From the NCBI RefSeq assembly GCF_031569985.1, contig NZ_JAMQKA010000019.1, positions 36,879-100,878 on the forward strand: a stretch of 64,000 nucleotides of DNA, written 5' to 3'. This DNA is from JAMQKA01 sp031569985. GTDB lineage: Bacteria > Bacteroidota > Rhodothermia > Balneolales > Balneolaceae. Position 1 is the stretch's first letter, and each line of letters opens with the position of its first letter. This document shows, one piece after another, positions 1-8,811 of the stretch. Made by a program: the position numbers and the translations under genes. The notes under the pieces were generated by a model. It searched no databases and was not told the origin of the DNA. It saw only the letters and a program-made list of their open reading frames with translations.

Positions 1-119
1 AGCAGGGCGGTACGATTATGTTCATCACTAGTGTTTACATCGATCCCGGTATTGATTGCTAATGTTATGGCATCGATGTCGCCATTCTCTGAAGCGTCCA
101 GAAAGGTTTCTGTTTCCAT
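1..119 (-). CDS. Ankyrin-repeat protein, N-terminal fragment cut by the window edge
   Basis: Reading leftwards from an ATG at 117-119, the frame stays open to base 1 and gives the first 39 residues of a protein. After METET comes FLDASENGDIDAI, then NTGIDVNTSDEHNRTALL. This is the spacing of an ankyrin repeat: a helix with A..GD, then a G.DVN turn, then a loop ending in TAL. A GGAGG ribosome-binding site at 128-132, about 8 bases before the ATG, supports the start. No signal peptide is visible, so a cytoplasmic protein-binding role is likely. Only one repeat is in the window, so the length and any other domains cannot be judged. Confidence 0.75.
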   Translation of the reverse strand, partial: METETFLDASENGDIDAITLAINTGIDVNTSDEHNRTAL

Positions 120-266
120 AGGCTACACCTCCGTGTTAATAAATTAAAGGTAGGAACTACATGTATTGTACATGATTGGAGGTATATAATCAACTGAATT
201 TGTTCTTTCTTGCCGGTTATTTGGAAGGGGCTTATTTCTGAGTTCCCGGTTTACGAATTCCTGGCC

Positions 267-1913
267 CTAAAGGCCTAATTCCACCAGCCCCTGCTCAAAT
301 GTCACATCCACCGGTATATTCTGCTGAGAAAGACGATCAAGTGACTGCTGAAGCTGGGGACCTACGGTGGCATACTTTTCAACAAAATCTGCTACTCCCT
401 GGTAGTCTCCATCTCCCTGAAGCATCAGGATTTTACGGGAGAGGGCATCAGTAGCTGCGGCCATCTTTTCAAAGTCGACGCGGTAGGTTTCCCTTTCATC
501 GTCGTAAGTAAATGCCCCCTGCTCCTCGAAGAAGTTGAATCGTATCAGGTTGGCTTTCCCGTGGGCACTGGATGAGCCGAACCGGATCGACCGGAAGATG
601 CTGGCCATGAACGTTACGTAATTATCTTCAACAGATCCTTCGGTTACCATCCCACTTTTGCGAAGTTCTGATACCATGTAGAGCCCCAGCACATCAGCTT
701 TTCCCTCCTCGATAGCCGAAGCGTGCTCCTTGAGTGCCTCGCGAACAGTACCTCCACCAGTAATTGTATTTTTGATGCCCAGCCCATGCGCTACCTCATG
801 AAACATGGTATTCCCGAAAAAAGCATCGAAAGTGATATGCTCTCGCTGATCTTCTGAAATAAGCACTTCCGATATGGGGACCAGGATCTTGTCATATTTG
901 GCACGCATGGTATTTTTGAGCTGTAACCGGCGGGTCCCTTTTTTAAGCTGCACCTCCTCATCATTTGGCAGGTTGATGGCGATCGTCTTTGATCCGGCAT
1001 TGCTATCGCCGGCGTAGTAAATCACATCATAGGCATTGAGATCAGAATCACGACCAGGGCTTTCCTGCTTATATTCCTCCGGTACCGGCAAGCCGTTCTG
1101 AAGCTCCGGCAAAACTTCGGCATATTTGGAAAGACGATCGCTCCACTCCCTGTCTTTTAGTAAAATGTAGGCCTCATGCGCAGCCTTATACCCGTACAGT
1201 CCATCTTCATATGTCTCAATGGGACCAATTACAACATCAATCAGGTTGTTCTTCATATCGAGCCATGCCATGTCACTCTGCTGATACTCGTCGGTCAGCA
1301 ACGCTTCGGCGCGGAGATTCAGATATTTTTTCAATCCCGGGTCTTCAGCTAGCTGAGCCGCTGCTTTCAGTTTTTGTGAAGATAACTTGTGCTGTTCAGC
1401 AAACGCTTCATGGTACGGCATGGTGGTCAACGCCCCCTGTTCATTCCTGCGAATCAACGTATAAAGATCATCCTTCTGCTCGGAATCCCATTCCTCGAAC
1501 TCTTCCATGGTCATATCCGCGGGATAAAAGTTGGCTCCTGCCGGTTTTGGCCCCACTCCTTCAACAAATGGCTCATTGCCATTCAACCTGTCCCACGGCC
1601 CGTAATTAATCTGGGTAAACCGCCACACATCAGGATCCGCAATCATGCTTTCAAGCTTTTCCTTGTTGCCATAAGATTCCCTCCAGAATGCCTCATCCAT
1701 GGCATCAGCCGCATCAATAAGCAGTGGGATCATCTTTTTTTGATTTTCGGAGAGCCCTGAAATATCAGCCTTCAACTGAAAAGAAGTGTATTGATCCAGG
1801 CGATCCTGTATGGTCATCGGGGATTGCTCTTGCTGTCCCTGGCTTTGTTCACTGCCACAACCAAGCATGAACCAAGAAATAATGAAGGGAATACAAAAGA
1901 CAAGTCTCTTCAT
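267..1913 (-). CDS. M49-like (dipeptidyl peptidase III family) zinc metallopeptidase lipoprotein
   Basis: This 548-residue protein starts with a lipoprotein signal peptide whose lipobox FMLGC puts the lipidated cysteine at residue 19, followed by a Q/E-rich tether. The catalytic part shows FHEVAHGLG, with zinc ligands H372 and H376 and catalytic E373, and a second motif IEEGKAD at 401-407 supplying the third ligand. The HExxH plus EE.(K/R)AD pair is the signature of family M49. Classical DPP III has a hexapeptide HExxGH; the pentapeptide form seen here is known in some bacterial members (Caldithrix abyssi, from memory). The likely role is release of dipeptides from oligopeptides in the periplasm. 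It stands alone, divergent from the amidase gene. The family assignment rests on the motifs and length; substrate preference is unknown. Confidence 0.78.
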   Translation of the reverse strand: MKRLVFCIPFIISWFMLGCGSEQSQGQQEQSPMTIQDRLDQYTSFQLKADISGLSENQKKMIPLLIDAADAMDEAFWRESYGNKEKLESMIADPDVWRFTQINYGPWDRLNGNEPFVEGVGPKPAGANFYPADMTMEEFEEWDSEQKDDLYTLIRRNEQGALTTMPYHEAFAEQHKLSSQKLKAAAQLAEDPGLKKYLNLRAEALLTDEYQQSDMAWLDMKNNLIDVVIGPIETYEDGLYGYKAAHEAYILLKDREWSDRLSKYAEVLPELQNGLPVPEEYKQESPGRDSDLNAYDVIYYAGDSNAGSKTIAINLPNDEEVQLKKGTRRLQLKNTMRAKYDKILVPISEVLISEDQREHITFDAFFGNTMFHEVAHGLGIKNTITGGGTVREALKEHASAIEEGKADVLGLYMVSELRKSGMVTEGSVEDNYVTFMASIFRSIRFGSSSAHGKANLIRFNFFEEQGAFTYDDERETYRVDFEKMAAATDALSRKILMLQGDGDYQGVADFVEKYATVGPQLQQSLDRLSQQNIPVDVTFEQGLVELGL

Positions 1914-2137
1914 AATGAATCCTCTATTAACCGCAATTAAATATTGAAGATAAAATTATCAACTGTGATAATAACCGAGTTGACAATCTAAACATTGTCG
2001 AACAAGATTTCGGCGATAATAATAAATTTGAATTAGAATAATCACACAATTACTACCTTCTGCAAAATTTGATATATTATATCCTAATATATGCTTAAAT
2101 AGATAATGTTGTTGAAAGTCATATATTTCAGCATTCA

Positions 2138-3439
2138 GTGATTAAAGCGCACAAAAAAATCATACATTTCATACTTAATAACTCTTTTCTGACAAGAGCT
2201 TGTACCCCTTTTCTCTTTATTTTTCTGCTTCTTTTCAGCAGTGTGCAGGCCCAGGACAGTAACATCCTGAACCGTGTGTCTACGGCTGAACGCAGCGATG
2301 GCAAGGGATATGTGGTTCGCTTCCACCTTGAGCAGGAAGTAGACTCCTTCAAAGTCATCCAGTCTAAAACCGACTTAATTCAGATGACGCTGTATGGGGA
2401 TCAAATTTCCAACTCAGACATTCATTACGACACCACATCAGTGGTCTATGATGAGATCGGGTTTTATGAACTTCCATTTGGGGTTGGGGTCGATCTTTAT
2501 ATTCCCAACGAACAGTATTTTGTTGCCAATGCTTACCACGACGGCAACAGCAACGACCTGTTGCTTGGACTAAGCTACTCTGATAAAGAGCAGATTCAGC
2601 ATCTGGCGGAGGAGGTCAAACCTATTATTTGGTCCAAGTTTCTTGTTTCCAAGGACAGCATGCTGGTTGGTGACGTTTCTTCCGGTAGTCTTGCAGTGGA
2701 CAGTGATTATCAGCAACTCAAAGACAAGATCAAGTTTGATGTGGTGGTCATCGACCCGGGCCATGGCGGACACGATCCCGGTGCTATTGGATATAAGGGA
2801 ACACGTGAGAAGGATGTGGTACTCGACATTTCCAAAAAGCTGGGAGGCTATATCAATGAGTATCTCCCCGATGTGGAAGTGGTCTACACTCGAGATGACG
2901 ATACGTTTGTAGGCCTGGAGGAGCGCGGTCACATAGCAAACAAGGCCGAGGGTGATCTTTTTGTTTCTATCCACTGTAATGTTTTTAGGAATCGGAATAC
3001 CAGGGGTACCGAAGTCTATTTCCTGGGACTTCACCGCAGCCAGGCTGCATTTGAGGTCATGAAAAAGGAAAACAGCGTGATTCGTTTTGAAGAGGGGCCA
3101 AATAAAAGCGAAGAGCTGACTGAGGAAGATCTGTTAATTTACGAGCTTGCCAACTCAGGCTACATGGCCACCAGCGAGAAACTGGCCGGCATGATGGAGC
3201 ATCAATTTGATGAACGGGCCCAACGACACTCCCGGGGCGTTAAACAGGCTGGTTTTATCGTGCTTTTCCACGCCTCTATGCCTGCCATCCTTATTGAGAC
3301 AGGCTTTATCAGCAATCCAAGTGAGCAGCGCTACCTGACCAGCGATTACGGGCAAAGTATCATCGCCTCGGCATTGTTCAGGGCTATTCGAAACTACAAG
3401 CTTGAGTACGAGAAAAGCCAAAACTTTAAAACGAACTAA
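2138..3439 (+). CDS. N-acetylmuramoyl-L-alanine amidase (Amidase_3)
   Basis: This 433-residue exported cell-wall hydrolase has a signal peptide ending near VQAQ (about residue 39). An unassigned beta-rich region of about 150 residues leads into an Amidase_3 domain from about residue 200. The zinc site is visible: H209 in DPGHGGHDPGA, E224 in GTREKDV, H279 in VSIHCN, with the catalytic glutamate in LIETGFISN near the C-terminus. The enzyme should cut the bond between MurNAc and the L-Ala of the stem peptide, as AmiA/B/C do in daughter-cell separation. The start used is GTG at 2138; no good Shine-Dalgarno sequence precedes it. Uridine kinase follows 6 bases after the stop, so the two are probably co-transcribed. 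Confidence 0.9.
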   Translation: MIKAHKKIIHFILNNSFLTRACTPFLFIFLLLFSSVQAQDSNILNRVSTAERSDGKGYVVRFHLEQEVDSFKVIQSKTDLIQMTLYGDQISNSDIHYDTTSVVYDEIGFYELPFGVGVDLYIPNEQYFVANAYHDGNSNDLLLGLSYSDKEQIQHLAEEVKPIIWSKFLVSKDSMLVGDVSSGSLAVDSDYQQLKDKIKFDVVVIDPGHGGHDPGAIGYKGTREKDVVLDISKKLGGYINEYLPDVEVVYTRDDDTFVGLEERGHIANKAEGDLFVSIHCNVFRNRNTRGTEVYFLGLHRSQAAFEVMKKENSVIRFEEGPNKSEELTEEDLLIYELANSGYMATSEKLAGMMEHQFDERAQRHSRGVKQAGFIVLFHASMPAILIETGFISNPSEQRYLTSDYGQSIIASALFRAIRNYKLEYEKSQNFKTN

Positions 3440-3445
3440 GTCCCC

Positions 3446-4066
3446 TTGGATCCCGTCATCATTGGCATTGCAGGTGGAACCGGAGCAGGAAAAACTACAG
3501 TTATCCGCCATATTTCCCGCCAGATTGGCAAAAAAAATATTGTGGTACTCGAGCATGACTCCTACTATCGCGACCTGACGCACCTTTCGCCTGAAGAGCG
3601 TGCCAACCAAAATTTTGACCATCCCTCGGCACTGGAAACAGAACTGATGATTCAGCATCTCAAAGCCCTGAAGGAAGGCCGGGAAGTGGAAGTGCCGGTA
3701 TACGACTTTACACACCATGTCAGGAAGGAGGAGACGCGACAGGTAAAACCCAAAAAGCTGATCCTTGTGGATGGCATACTGATCTTCAGCGAACAGGATC
3801 TCCGCGAACATATGGACATTAAAATATTTGTGGATACCGATGACGATGTTCGACTCATGCGCCGTATTCGCCGTGATATAGTGGAGCGGGACCGCAGCCT
3901 GGAAGGGGTACTGAATCAATACGAAAAATATGTGCGTCCCATGCATCTGGAGTTTGTGGAACCCAGCAAGCGGTATGCCGACATCATTATCCCAAGAGGC
4001 GGAGAAAACGACGTAGCCCTTGAGATGGTTCAAGCTCTCATAGCGGAAAGAATTAGTGATGAGTAA
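3446..4066 (+). CDS. udk: Uridine kinase
   Basis: This 206-residue P-loop nucleoside kinase phosphorylates uridine (and usually cytidine) to the monophosphate in pyrimidine salvage. The Walker A motif GGTGAGKTT lies at residues 10-18. EHDSYYRDLTHL, the NFDHPSALE segment and the VPVYDFTHHVR stretch are typical of bacterial Udk. The length matches the family (about 210). The start is a TTG at 3446, six bases after the amidase stop; an in-frame ATG is not available without losing the P-loop. The last codons (GAT GAG TAA) lie inside the short sequence GAGTAATGCATAAT, which recurs at 63846-63859, so a dispersed repeat appears to have supplied the stop codon. Confidence 0.92.
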   Translation: MDPVIIGIAGGTGAGKTTVIRHISRQIGKKNIVVLEHDSYYRDLTHLSPEERANQNFDHPSALETELMIQHLKALKEGREVEVPVYDFTHHVRKEETRQVKPKKLILVDGILIFSEQDLREHMDIKIFVDTDDDVRLMRRIRRDIVERDRSLEGVLNQYEKYVRPMHLEFVEPSKRYADIIIPRGGENDVALEMVQALIAERISDE

Positions 4067-4197
4067 TGCATAATGCGTGATGGGTTATCGCCTATTTCCA
4101 ACTCTTTTAGGTTACGCTTTTCCCGGTTAGTCATCTTCACGAGCAACCCATAAAGATAGATGTACCAGACAATCCGCGAAATCCGCGTCATCTGCGG
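4061..4197. repeat. Intergenic tail with two dispersed-repeat fragments
   Basis: GAGTAATGCATAAT at 4061-4074 is repeated after the thioesterase gene at 63846-63859. Bases 4171-4197 (AATCCGCGAAATCCGCGTCA, then TCTGCGG) belong to the AACGCGGAT/ATCCGCGTT palindrome family also found at 11662-11752, 50408-50494 and 56138-56177. No gene is seen in the rest of 4067-4348. Confidence 0.55.
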
Positions 4198-4348
4198 ACC
4201 CTGTCGTTCTCTCACTGATTTAGCAGATCGTGCATAGACCGTATAGCAGCTCTAAATTCAACCGGTGAAAATTTAATCCAGTTTAGCATTTCACATTCAC
4301 TTTCCCTGATTAACTGATCACTGACACACTGTATAACTGAATATCTGT

Positions 4349-5131
4349 TCACTGTAAATGATCTTCCATGAACTCTTTCATTCCGTCAAACACGAGAGAT
4401 GGTCGTACTTTAATTTCTGTTAGTGGCCGCAATAGTTTGGCGATCTCTCCGGCTCCACCCCCCGTAGCCACCAGGTTATATGCGCCGAAAGATTCTCGGT
4501 ATCGCCTTAGCATTTCCTTTATGGCAAATACGTAACTGCCGGTAATCCCCCACTGCAGGCTTTCTTTCGTGGATTTTCCCGGCCAGCTATCAGGTTTTTT
4601 TCGCTCTACCGAAGGCAGGGCTGGTAGCTTCTCTCGACACGCCTCCTCAATAATATTCAGCCCAGGCATAATTACACCACCACGGTACAGAAAATCCGCA
4701 GCCATAAAATCCACTGTACAGGCCGATCCCGCATCAATAACAACAGCCGATTTGCGGGTTTGTGTCACCGCCCCGTAACAGCCCAAAAAACGATCCAGTC
4801 CCAGGGTTTCCGGTGTCTCATAATCCAGGAGTTCCCTCGGGATGTCTGCTGCCGTCAACACCCGGTATCTTGAAGTCCTTATACCGTTTGTCAGGGCCTC
4901 GGTTACCTCTGCAACCACACTTGTTATTATAATCATCTCCAACCGATCCACGTTTCGGTTTACCCAGCTGGTAAAATCCGAAGCGTTATGCAACCCCATT
5001 TCCGCCAGGTGCGGGTGCTGCCATACGTCATCTTTCAAGTAGGCACTTTTCAGGGACGAATTCCCGATATCAACAAATAATTTGGAGCCTTTCGGTGGAA
5101 TGATTTCCTTCTTTTGTTTGCTCATAAACAT
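4349..5131 (-). CDS. coaX: Type III pantothenate kinase
   Basis: This protein of about 260 residues catalyses the first step of coenzyme A synthesis, ATP-dependent phosphorylation of pantothenate. The ASKHA fold motifs of CoaX are present: VDIGNSSLKSA near the N-terminus (phosphate 1), ETLGLDRFLGCYGA with the G.DR pantothenate motif, VVIDAGSACTVDFM (phosphate 2), RGGVIMPGL, and VATGGGA near the C-terminus. Length agrees with the family (about 255). The ATG at 5131 and a second in-frame ATG at 5125 are both possible; neither has a clear ribosome-binding site. The gene is divergent from the SDR gene, with about 43 bases between start codons, so their promoters must overlap the two 5' ends. Confidence 0.92.
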   Translation of the reverse strand: MFMSKQKKEIIPPKGSKLFVDIGNSSLKSAYLKDDVWQHPHLAEMGLHNASDFTSWVNRNVDRLEMIIITSVVAEVTEALTNGIRTSRYRVLTAADIPRELLDYETPETLGLDRFLGCYGAVTQTRKSAVVIDAGSACTVDFMAADFLYRGGVIMPGLNIIEEACREKLPALPSVERKKPDSWPGKSTKESLQWGITGSYVFAIKEMLRRYRESFGAYNLVATGGGAGEIAKLLRPLTEIKVRPSLVFDGMKEFMEDHLQ

Positions 5132-5174
5132 CTATTCGTTTAACATTCAGAAAAACCACGAAATAACCAGTATT

Positions 5175-5894
5175 ATGAATTTACAAGGAAAAACCGCAAT
5201 TGTTACAGGCGCCAGCAGTGGTATTGGAGCTGCTTTTTCTCAGGCACTTATAACTAAAGGGGCCACGGTTTATGGACTTGCCCGCAGCGAAGACAAGTTA
5301 CAAAGAATTAGAGATGAATTTGGATCCAGCTTTATCCCAGTAAAAATGGATATTACTAATCACAAGGCTATTGAAAGCTGGGTTGACAAAACATTCAGTG
5401 GAGATCAAAGCCCGGATGTACTGGTTAACAATGCAGGACTTGGATACTTTGGAAACGTCGATGAGTTGTCAGTCGAAGAGTGGGACACAATGATCAATAC
5501 CAACCTGTCAGGCACCTTCTATCTCACGCGACAGATTGTCCCATTGATGAAAGAGTATGATCCCGTCTGCCACATCATAAATATCGCTTCCATCGCCGGT
5601 AAGCTGGGTAATCCTCAAATTTCAGGATACAACGCCAGTAAATTTGGTGTCAGCGGCTTTAGTGAAGCACTTTTCAAAGAGCTCCGTTACGACGGCATCA
5701 AGGTAACCTGCCTGTATCCCGGTTCTATTGCCACGAATTTCTTTGACAATGCCGAACGGGGAGCCCACTCCAACATGATGCAGCCGGAGGATATGGCCAC
5801 GGTACTGACCAATGTGCTGGAAACGCCCGACAACTTCCTTATTAGCGATATGACGATGCGTCCCCTGAACCCGAAACGCCCTGAAGATGAATAA
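5175..5894 (+). CDS. Short-chain dehydrogenase/reductase (SDR)
   Basis: This 239-residue classical SDR starts at MNLQGKTAIVTGASSGIGAA, with the TGxxxGIG dinucleotide motif at once after the start. The frame is open further upstream, but that part runs into coaX and is unlike any SDR. The fold motifs follow: LVNNAGLGYFG, the catalytic serine in NIASIAGKLG, and YNASKFG with the Tyr-x-x-x-Lys pair, then YPGSIATNFF. It is probably an NADP-dependent oxidoreductase; the substrate cannot be read from sequence. Its last 8 bases overlap the start of the DUF4296 lipoprotein gene, which suggests translational coupling. Confidence 0.88.
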   Translation: MNLQGKTAIVTGASSGIGAAFSQALITKGATVYGLARSEDKLQRIRDEFGSSFIPVKMDITNHKAIESWVDKTFSGDQSPDVLVNNAGLGYFGNVDELSVEEWDTMINTNLSGTFYLTRQIVPLMKEYDPVCHIINIASIAGKLGNPQISGYNASKFGVSGFSEALFKELRYDGIKVTCLYPGSIATNFFDNAERGAHSNMMQPEDMATVLTNVLETPDNFLISDMTMRPLNPKRPEDE

Positions 5895-6261
5895 CACATT
5901 CAGGACATGGTTGCTGCTTTTCCCACTGGTAGCCCTTCTGGCGGGATGTATTGAGAAACCTAAGAATCCAAAGCCGGAAAACCTGATACCGGAAGATGAC
6001 TACATCGACCTTTTGATTGAGCTACAACTACTGAAATCGTACCGGGCATCGTTTCCACCTGATTCAGCAGAGCCCAATATCGACTCTCTCAAAGCACTTA
6101 TTTATGATAAATACCATGTCAATGAGGAGCAATTTCTCAGGAGTCACCGGTATTTTCAAAGCCAGGTGGAGCCCCAGGTGGAACGGGTCACTAATGCAAT
6201 TGACAGCCTGAAAGAACAGATGGTAAAAGATGGGCTCATGGACAGCTCTAGGCTTCAGTAA
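5887..6261 (+). CDS. DUF4296-type lipoprotein
   Basis: This 124-residue protein has a signal peptide and lipobox (LVALLAGC, Cys21). After a proline/lysine-rich linker comes a helical domain: IPEDDYIDLLIELQLLKSYR, then IDSLKALIYDKYHV, then QFLRSHRYFQ. This is the pattern of DUF4296, a domain found almost only in Bacteroidota and relatives. The function is unknown; family members are small outer-envelope lipoproteins. It overlaps the SDR gene by 8 bases (ATGAATAA) and is probably made from the same transcript. It converges on recQ, whose stop is 7 bases away, leaving no room for a separate terminator. Confidence 0.8.
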   Translation: MNNTFRTWLLLFPLVALLAGCIEKPKNPKPENLIPEDDYIDLLIELQLLKSYRASFPPDSAEPNIDSLKALIYDKYHVNEEQFLRSHRYFQSQVEPQVERVTNAIDSLKEQMVKDGLMDSSRLQ

Positions 6262-6268
6262 AACGATT

Positions 6269-8203
6269 TCAGTCTTTCCAGTAGAATTTATTGTCCCGGG
6301 TCTCGACCTTGTCCTCCCGAACAAGAAATGCCAGCATCTCCTTGAGCTCATGTTTATCGGATCCGGTTGCCTGGGCGATTTCATCAAATTCGCGCCCGTC
6401 ATAGCCTTTCATGGTTTCACGAAGTAGATTCAGCTTTTCCCCGTCTATCCCTTTGGAGACTGCATCCTCCTTGTCAGCCAGGCAGCGGTCACAATGCCCG
6501 CAGGGCTGGAGATTTTCTTCCCCGAAATAACTCCTGAGGTAGACTTCCCGGCAGCCCGCAGTTTCGATGTATCCCAGCATATATTCCAGCTTTTTCAACA
6601 GGTTATTACGGTGGGCCTCGAGCTCCTTTTTCTGGAAGGGGAGTTTTGAAACACGCTCCTCCATTAAAATGACCAGCGGCATTTCCCCAATAGCTTCAAA
6701 TTCTAACAACTGATCATGTTCTTGTAGCACCTGAAGGCCTTTTATAACTCCATTTCGCGATGTCTCCAACTTACGCTGCAGGTAACCAAGCTCCAGATAC
6801 TTTATTTCTGAAAATGCTTCTGCCCCGAACTGGCGAAAAATGACATCCAAAAAAGCCGCTTTACGCTGGTTATCCCATTCCAGGATCAAACTTCGTATGT
6901 GGTCTTGGCTTGCCTGGAATTGTAATCCGATCTGTGGGGAAACATTTTCGATGAGCTGTATCACCCCCAGCTGATCCAGCACATTCAGCGACGACTCAAC
7001 AATTCGTCTGGGCAGCCTGGCTCTTTTCTTCAGTGCCTGCAGGGATACCTGCTCCATCTGCTCCATTTCGGACCCCACTGCCAGGTTTAGCTCATCACAC
7101 AACACATCATAGACCTGTTCAAGCTGTTCTTTTTCCGGGTAGGAATCTTTCAGTCGTTGTTCTGCCGTTCTTGCATCCGATTGGTTAAAAAGCAAGATGG
7201 GATAGCTCTCCTCCCCATCGCGGCCGGCACGCCCAGCCTCCTGGTAATAAGATTCCAGCGAATACGGCATCTCATAGTGAATCACATACCGGCAGTCGGC
7301 CTTGTCAATGCCCATCCCAAACGCATTGGTTGCCACCACAAGGGGCAGCTTTCCCGCAATCCACTGCTCCTGTATCCGATTGCGTTCTTCATCCTCAAAC
7401 CCCGCATGGTAAGCTGCTGTCTTTATCCCCAGTTTCATGTTCAGCAGATCAGCAAGTCGCTCGCAGTTTCGTCGGGTCCCGCCATAGATCAAGCCTGACC
7501 CTTTGCTCTCGGCCCTGCTCACCGCCTTCAACAACTTTTTATCTTTCTTGATACTCTGGATAACCCACCATTTTAGGTTCGGCCGGTCAAAACCTTTGGA
7601 GATGATATTGGGCTCCGAAAACTCCAGGTTTTTCACAATGTCATCCCGCACTTCTGGAGTCGCCGTGGCGGTCAGGGCCACCCAATGGACAGAGTTAGCA
7701 ATCGGCTCGAGAGAAGGGCGAATATCACGGTAGCTCGGCCGGAAATCATGTCCCCATTGCGATATGCAATGTGCCTCATCAATGGCCACAAGGCTGATAT
7801 CCAGCTTCTCCATCTCGGCCTGGAACAGGTCCGTCTTCAGCCGTTCTGGGGAGCAATAAAACAGCTTGTACATGCCGTTGCGAGCGTTTACAAACCGCTG
7901 TTCCACCTCCCATGAAGAGATTGAACTATTGACAAAAGTAGCCGAAACGCCCATCTGGCGAAGCTGCTGTACCTGGTCCTGCATCAGGGCGACCAATGGT
8001 GAAATTACCAGTGTCACCCCCTCCATGACAGTAGCCGGCACCTGGTAGCAGAGTGATTTTCCGCCTCCTGTGGGAAAAAGGACCAACGTCTCTTTTTGCT
8101 CCAGCACGGATCGAATCGCCTCATCCTGACCGGGACGGAAGGTTTCGTACCCCCAAAACTGCTTGAGGCTCTGTTCTGCTTTCTCAAATAGTGTATCGCT
8201 CAT
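6269..8203 (-). CDS. recQ: ATP-dependent DNA helicase RecQ
   Basis: This 644-residue superfamily 2 helicase unwinds DNA in recombination and fork repair. Visible features: the Q-motif region GYETFRPGQDEAI, Walker A TGGGKS (residues 45-50), DEAHCISQWGHDFRP with the RecQ aromatic loop, ARTxATATPEVR-like motif III (ALTATATPEVR), YYQEAGRAGRDG (motif VI), then the RecQ-Ct zinc site with C551, C568, C571 and C574 and a short winged-helix-like tail. A full HRDC domain is not obvious. The start chosen is the ATG at 8203 (MSDTLFEKAEQ). The frame is open 55 codons further, but that extension is low-complexity repeat sequence and should not be coding. Confidence 0.93.
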   Translation of the reverse strand: MSDTLFEKAEQSLKQFWGYETFRPGQDEAIRSVLEQKETLVLFPTGGGKSLCYQVPATVMEGVTLVISPLVALMQDQVQQLRQMGVSATFVNSSISSWEVEQRFVNARNGMYKLFYCSPERLKTDLFQAEMEKLDISLVAIDEAHCISQWGHDFRPSYRDIRPSLEPIANSVHWVALTATATPEVRDDIVKNLEFSEPNIISKGFDRPNLKWWVIQSIKKDKKLLKAVSRAESKGSGLIYGGTRRNCERLADLLNMKLGIKTAAYHAGFEDEERNRIQEQWIAGKLPLVVATNAFGMGIDKADCRYVIHYEMPYSLESYYQEAGRAGRDGEESYPILLFNQSDARTAEQRLKDSYPEKEQLEQVYDVLCDELNLAVGSEMEQMEQVSLQALKKRARLPRRIVESSLNVLDQLGVIQLIENVSPQIGLQFQASQDHIRSLILEWDNQRKAAFLDVIFRQFGAEAFSEIKYLELGYLQRKLETSRNGVIKGLQVLQEHDQLLEFEAIGEMPLVILMEERVSKLPFQKKELEAHRNNLLKKLEYMLGYIETAGCREVYLRSYFGEENLQPCGHCDRCLADKEDAVSKGIDGEKLNLLRETMKGYDGREFDEIAQATGSDKHELKEMLAFLVREDKVETRDNKFYWKD

Positions 8204-8811
8204 AGGGAGATGAATATAAATATTAAAACTTAAGTGTTGAAGCGTAAAGGTGAGCATAAGCGGAGGGGAATTAAGGATGAAGGATGAAGAATGAAGAATG
8301 AAGAATGAAGAATTAGGAATTAGGTTTTGGCCAAAAGAAGGATTGAAGTATCCCATTATGGAGGTCATAGGGAAGGAACCTTAACCTTGGATCAACAATT
8401 CAACGTTTCAACACCTCAACATCTAAACACCTAAGGGGCTAGATTTAAAACCATTCCCAAAAACTTACAAAGTTAGACTTTCGACCTTAGACCTTCCGAC
8501 TTTGGACTTTTTGAGGATACCCCAAATAAATATTTGCATTATGATGCCCGTAAGCGTTATATTCCGATCCATGTTAAAATCAACGGGAAAATATTATCAA
8601 ATGCTGAACAGCAGTCTCGCTGTAAACGCTATTCCTGTACCACGACGATGCCTTCCTCTTCTTCCGCCGCGGCCCCGCCGGGCCTCATAAAACTTCTCCA
8701 CTTACCGGAGGCAGGTTTACCTTCCTGCTCCGAACAAACTTACCAAACCACAAACAACCAACAGGCAAAAATCTTTGACGATTTTACTGTCTTCATAAAC
8801 CTAACATTAAC
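8204..8811. other. 608-base intergenic region with degenerate simple repeats and an argin-operon leader
   Basis: No credible gene is seen. Bases 8272-8330 are a degenerate tandem of GAAGAAT/GAAGGAT units. Bases 8391-8440 are CAACAATTCAACGTTTCAAC-type sequence whose reverse complement recurs at 39003-39045. Bases 8465-8513 are TTAGAC/TTGGAC units. Toward the arginine operon there is a possible -35/-10 pair (TTGCAT 8534-8539, TATATT 8558-8563, spacing 18) and a Bacteroidota-like AATCTTTG at 8770-8777, 34 bases before the first gene. An imperfect hairpin CGGAGGCAGG/CCTGCTCCG lies near 8706-8734. These regulatory calls are weak; no convincing ArgR box was found. Confidence 0.45.

Noticed and set aside
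3155..4033. 292-residue minus-strand ORF over the amidase and udk genes
   Set aside because: It is the complement of two well-identified genes and has no family motif.
8204..8368. N-terminal extension of RecQ by 55 residues
   Set aside because: The extension translates simple-repeat DNA (SSFFILHSSSFIL); the RecQ fold starts at the ATG at 8203.
8520..8570. ArgR operator in front of the arginine operon
   Set aside because: AT-rich sequence near AAATAAATATTTGCAT only loosely resembles an ARG box, and no second half-site at the right distance is seen.
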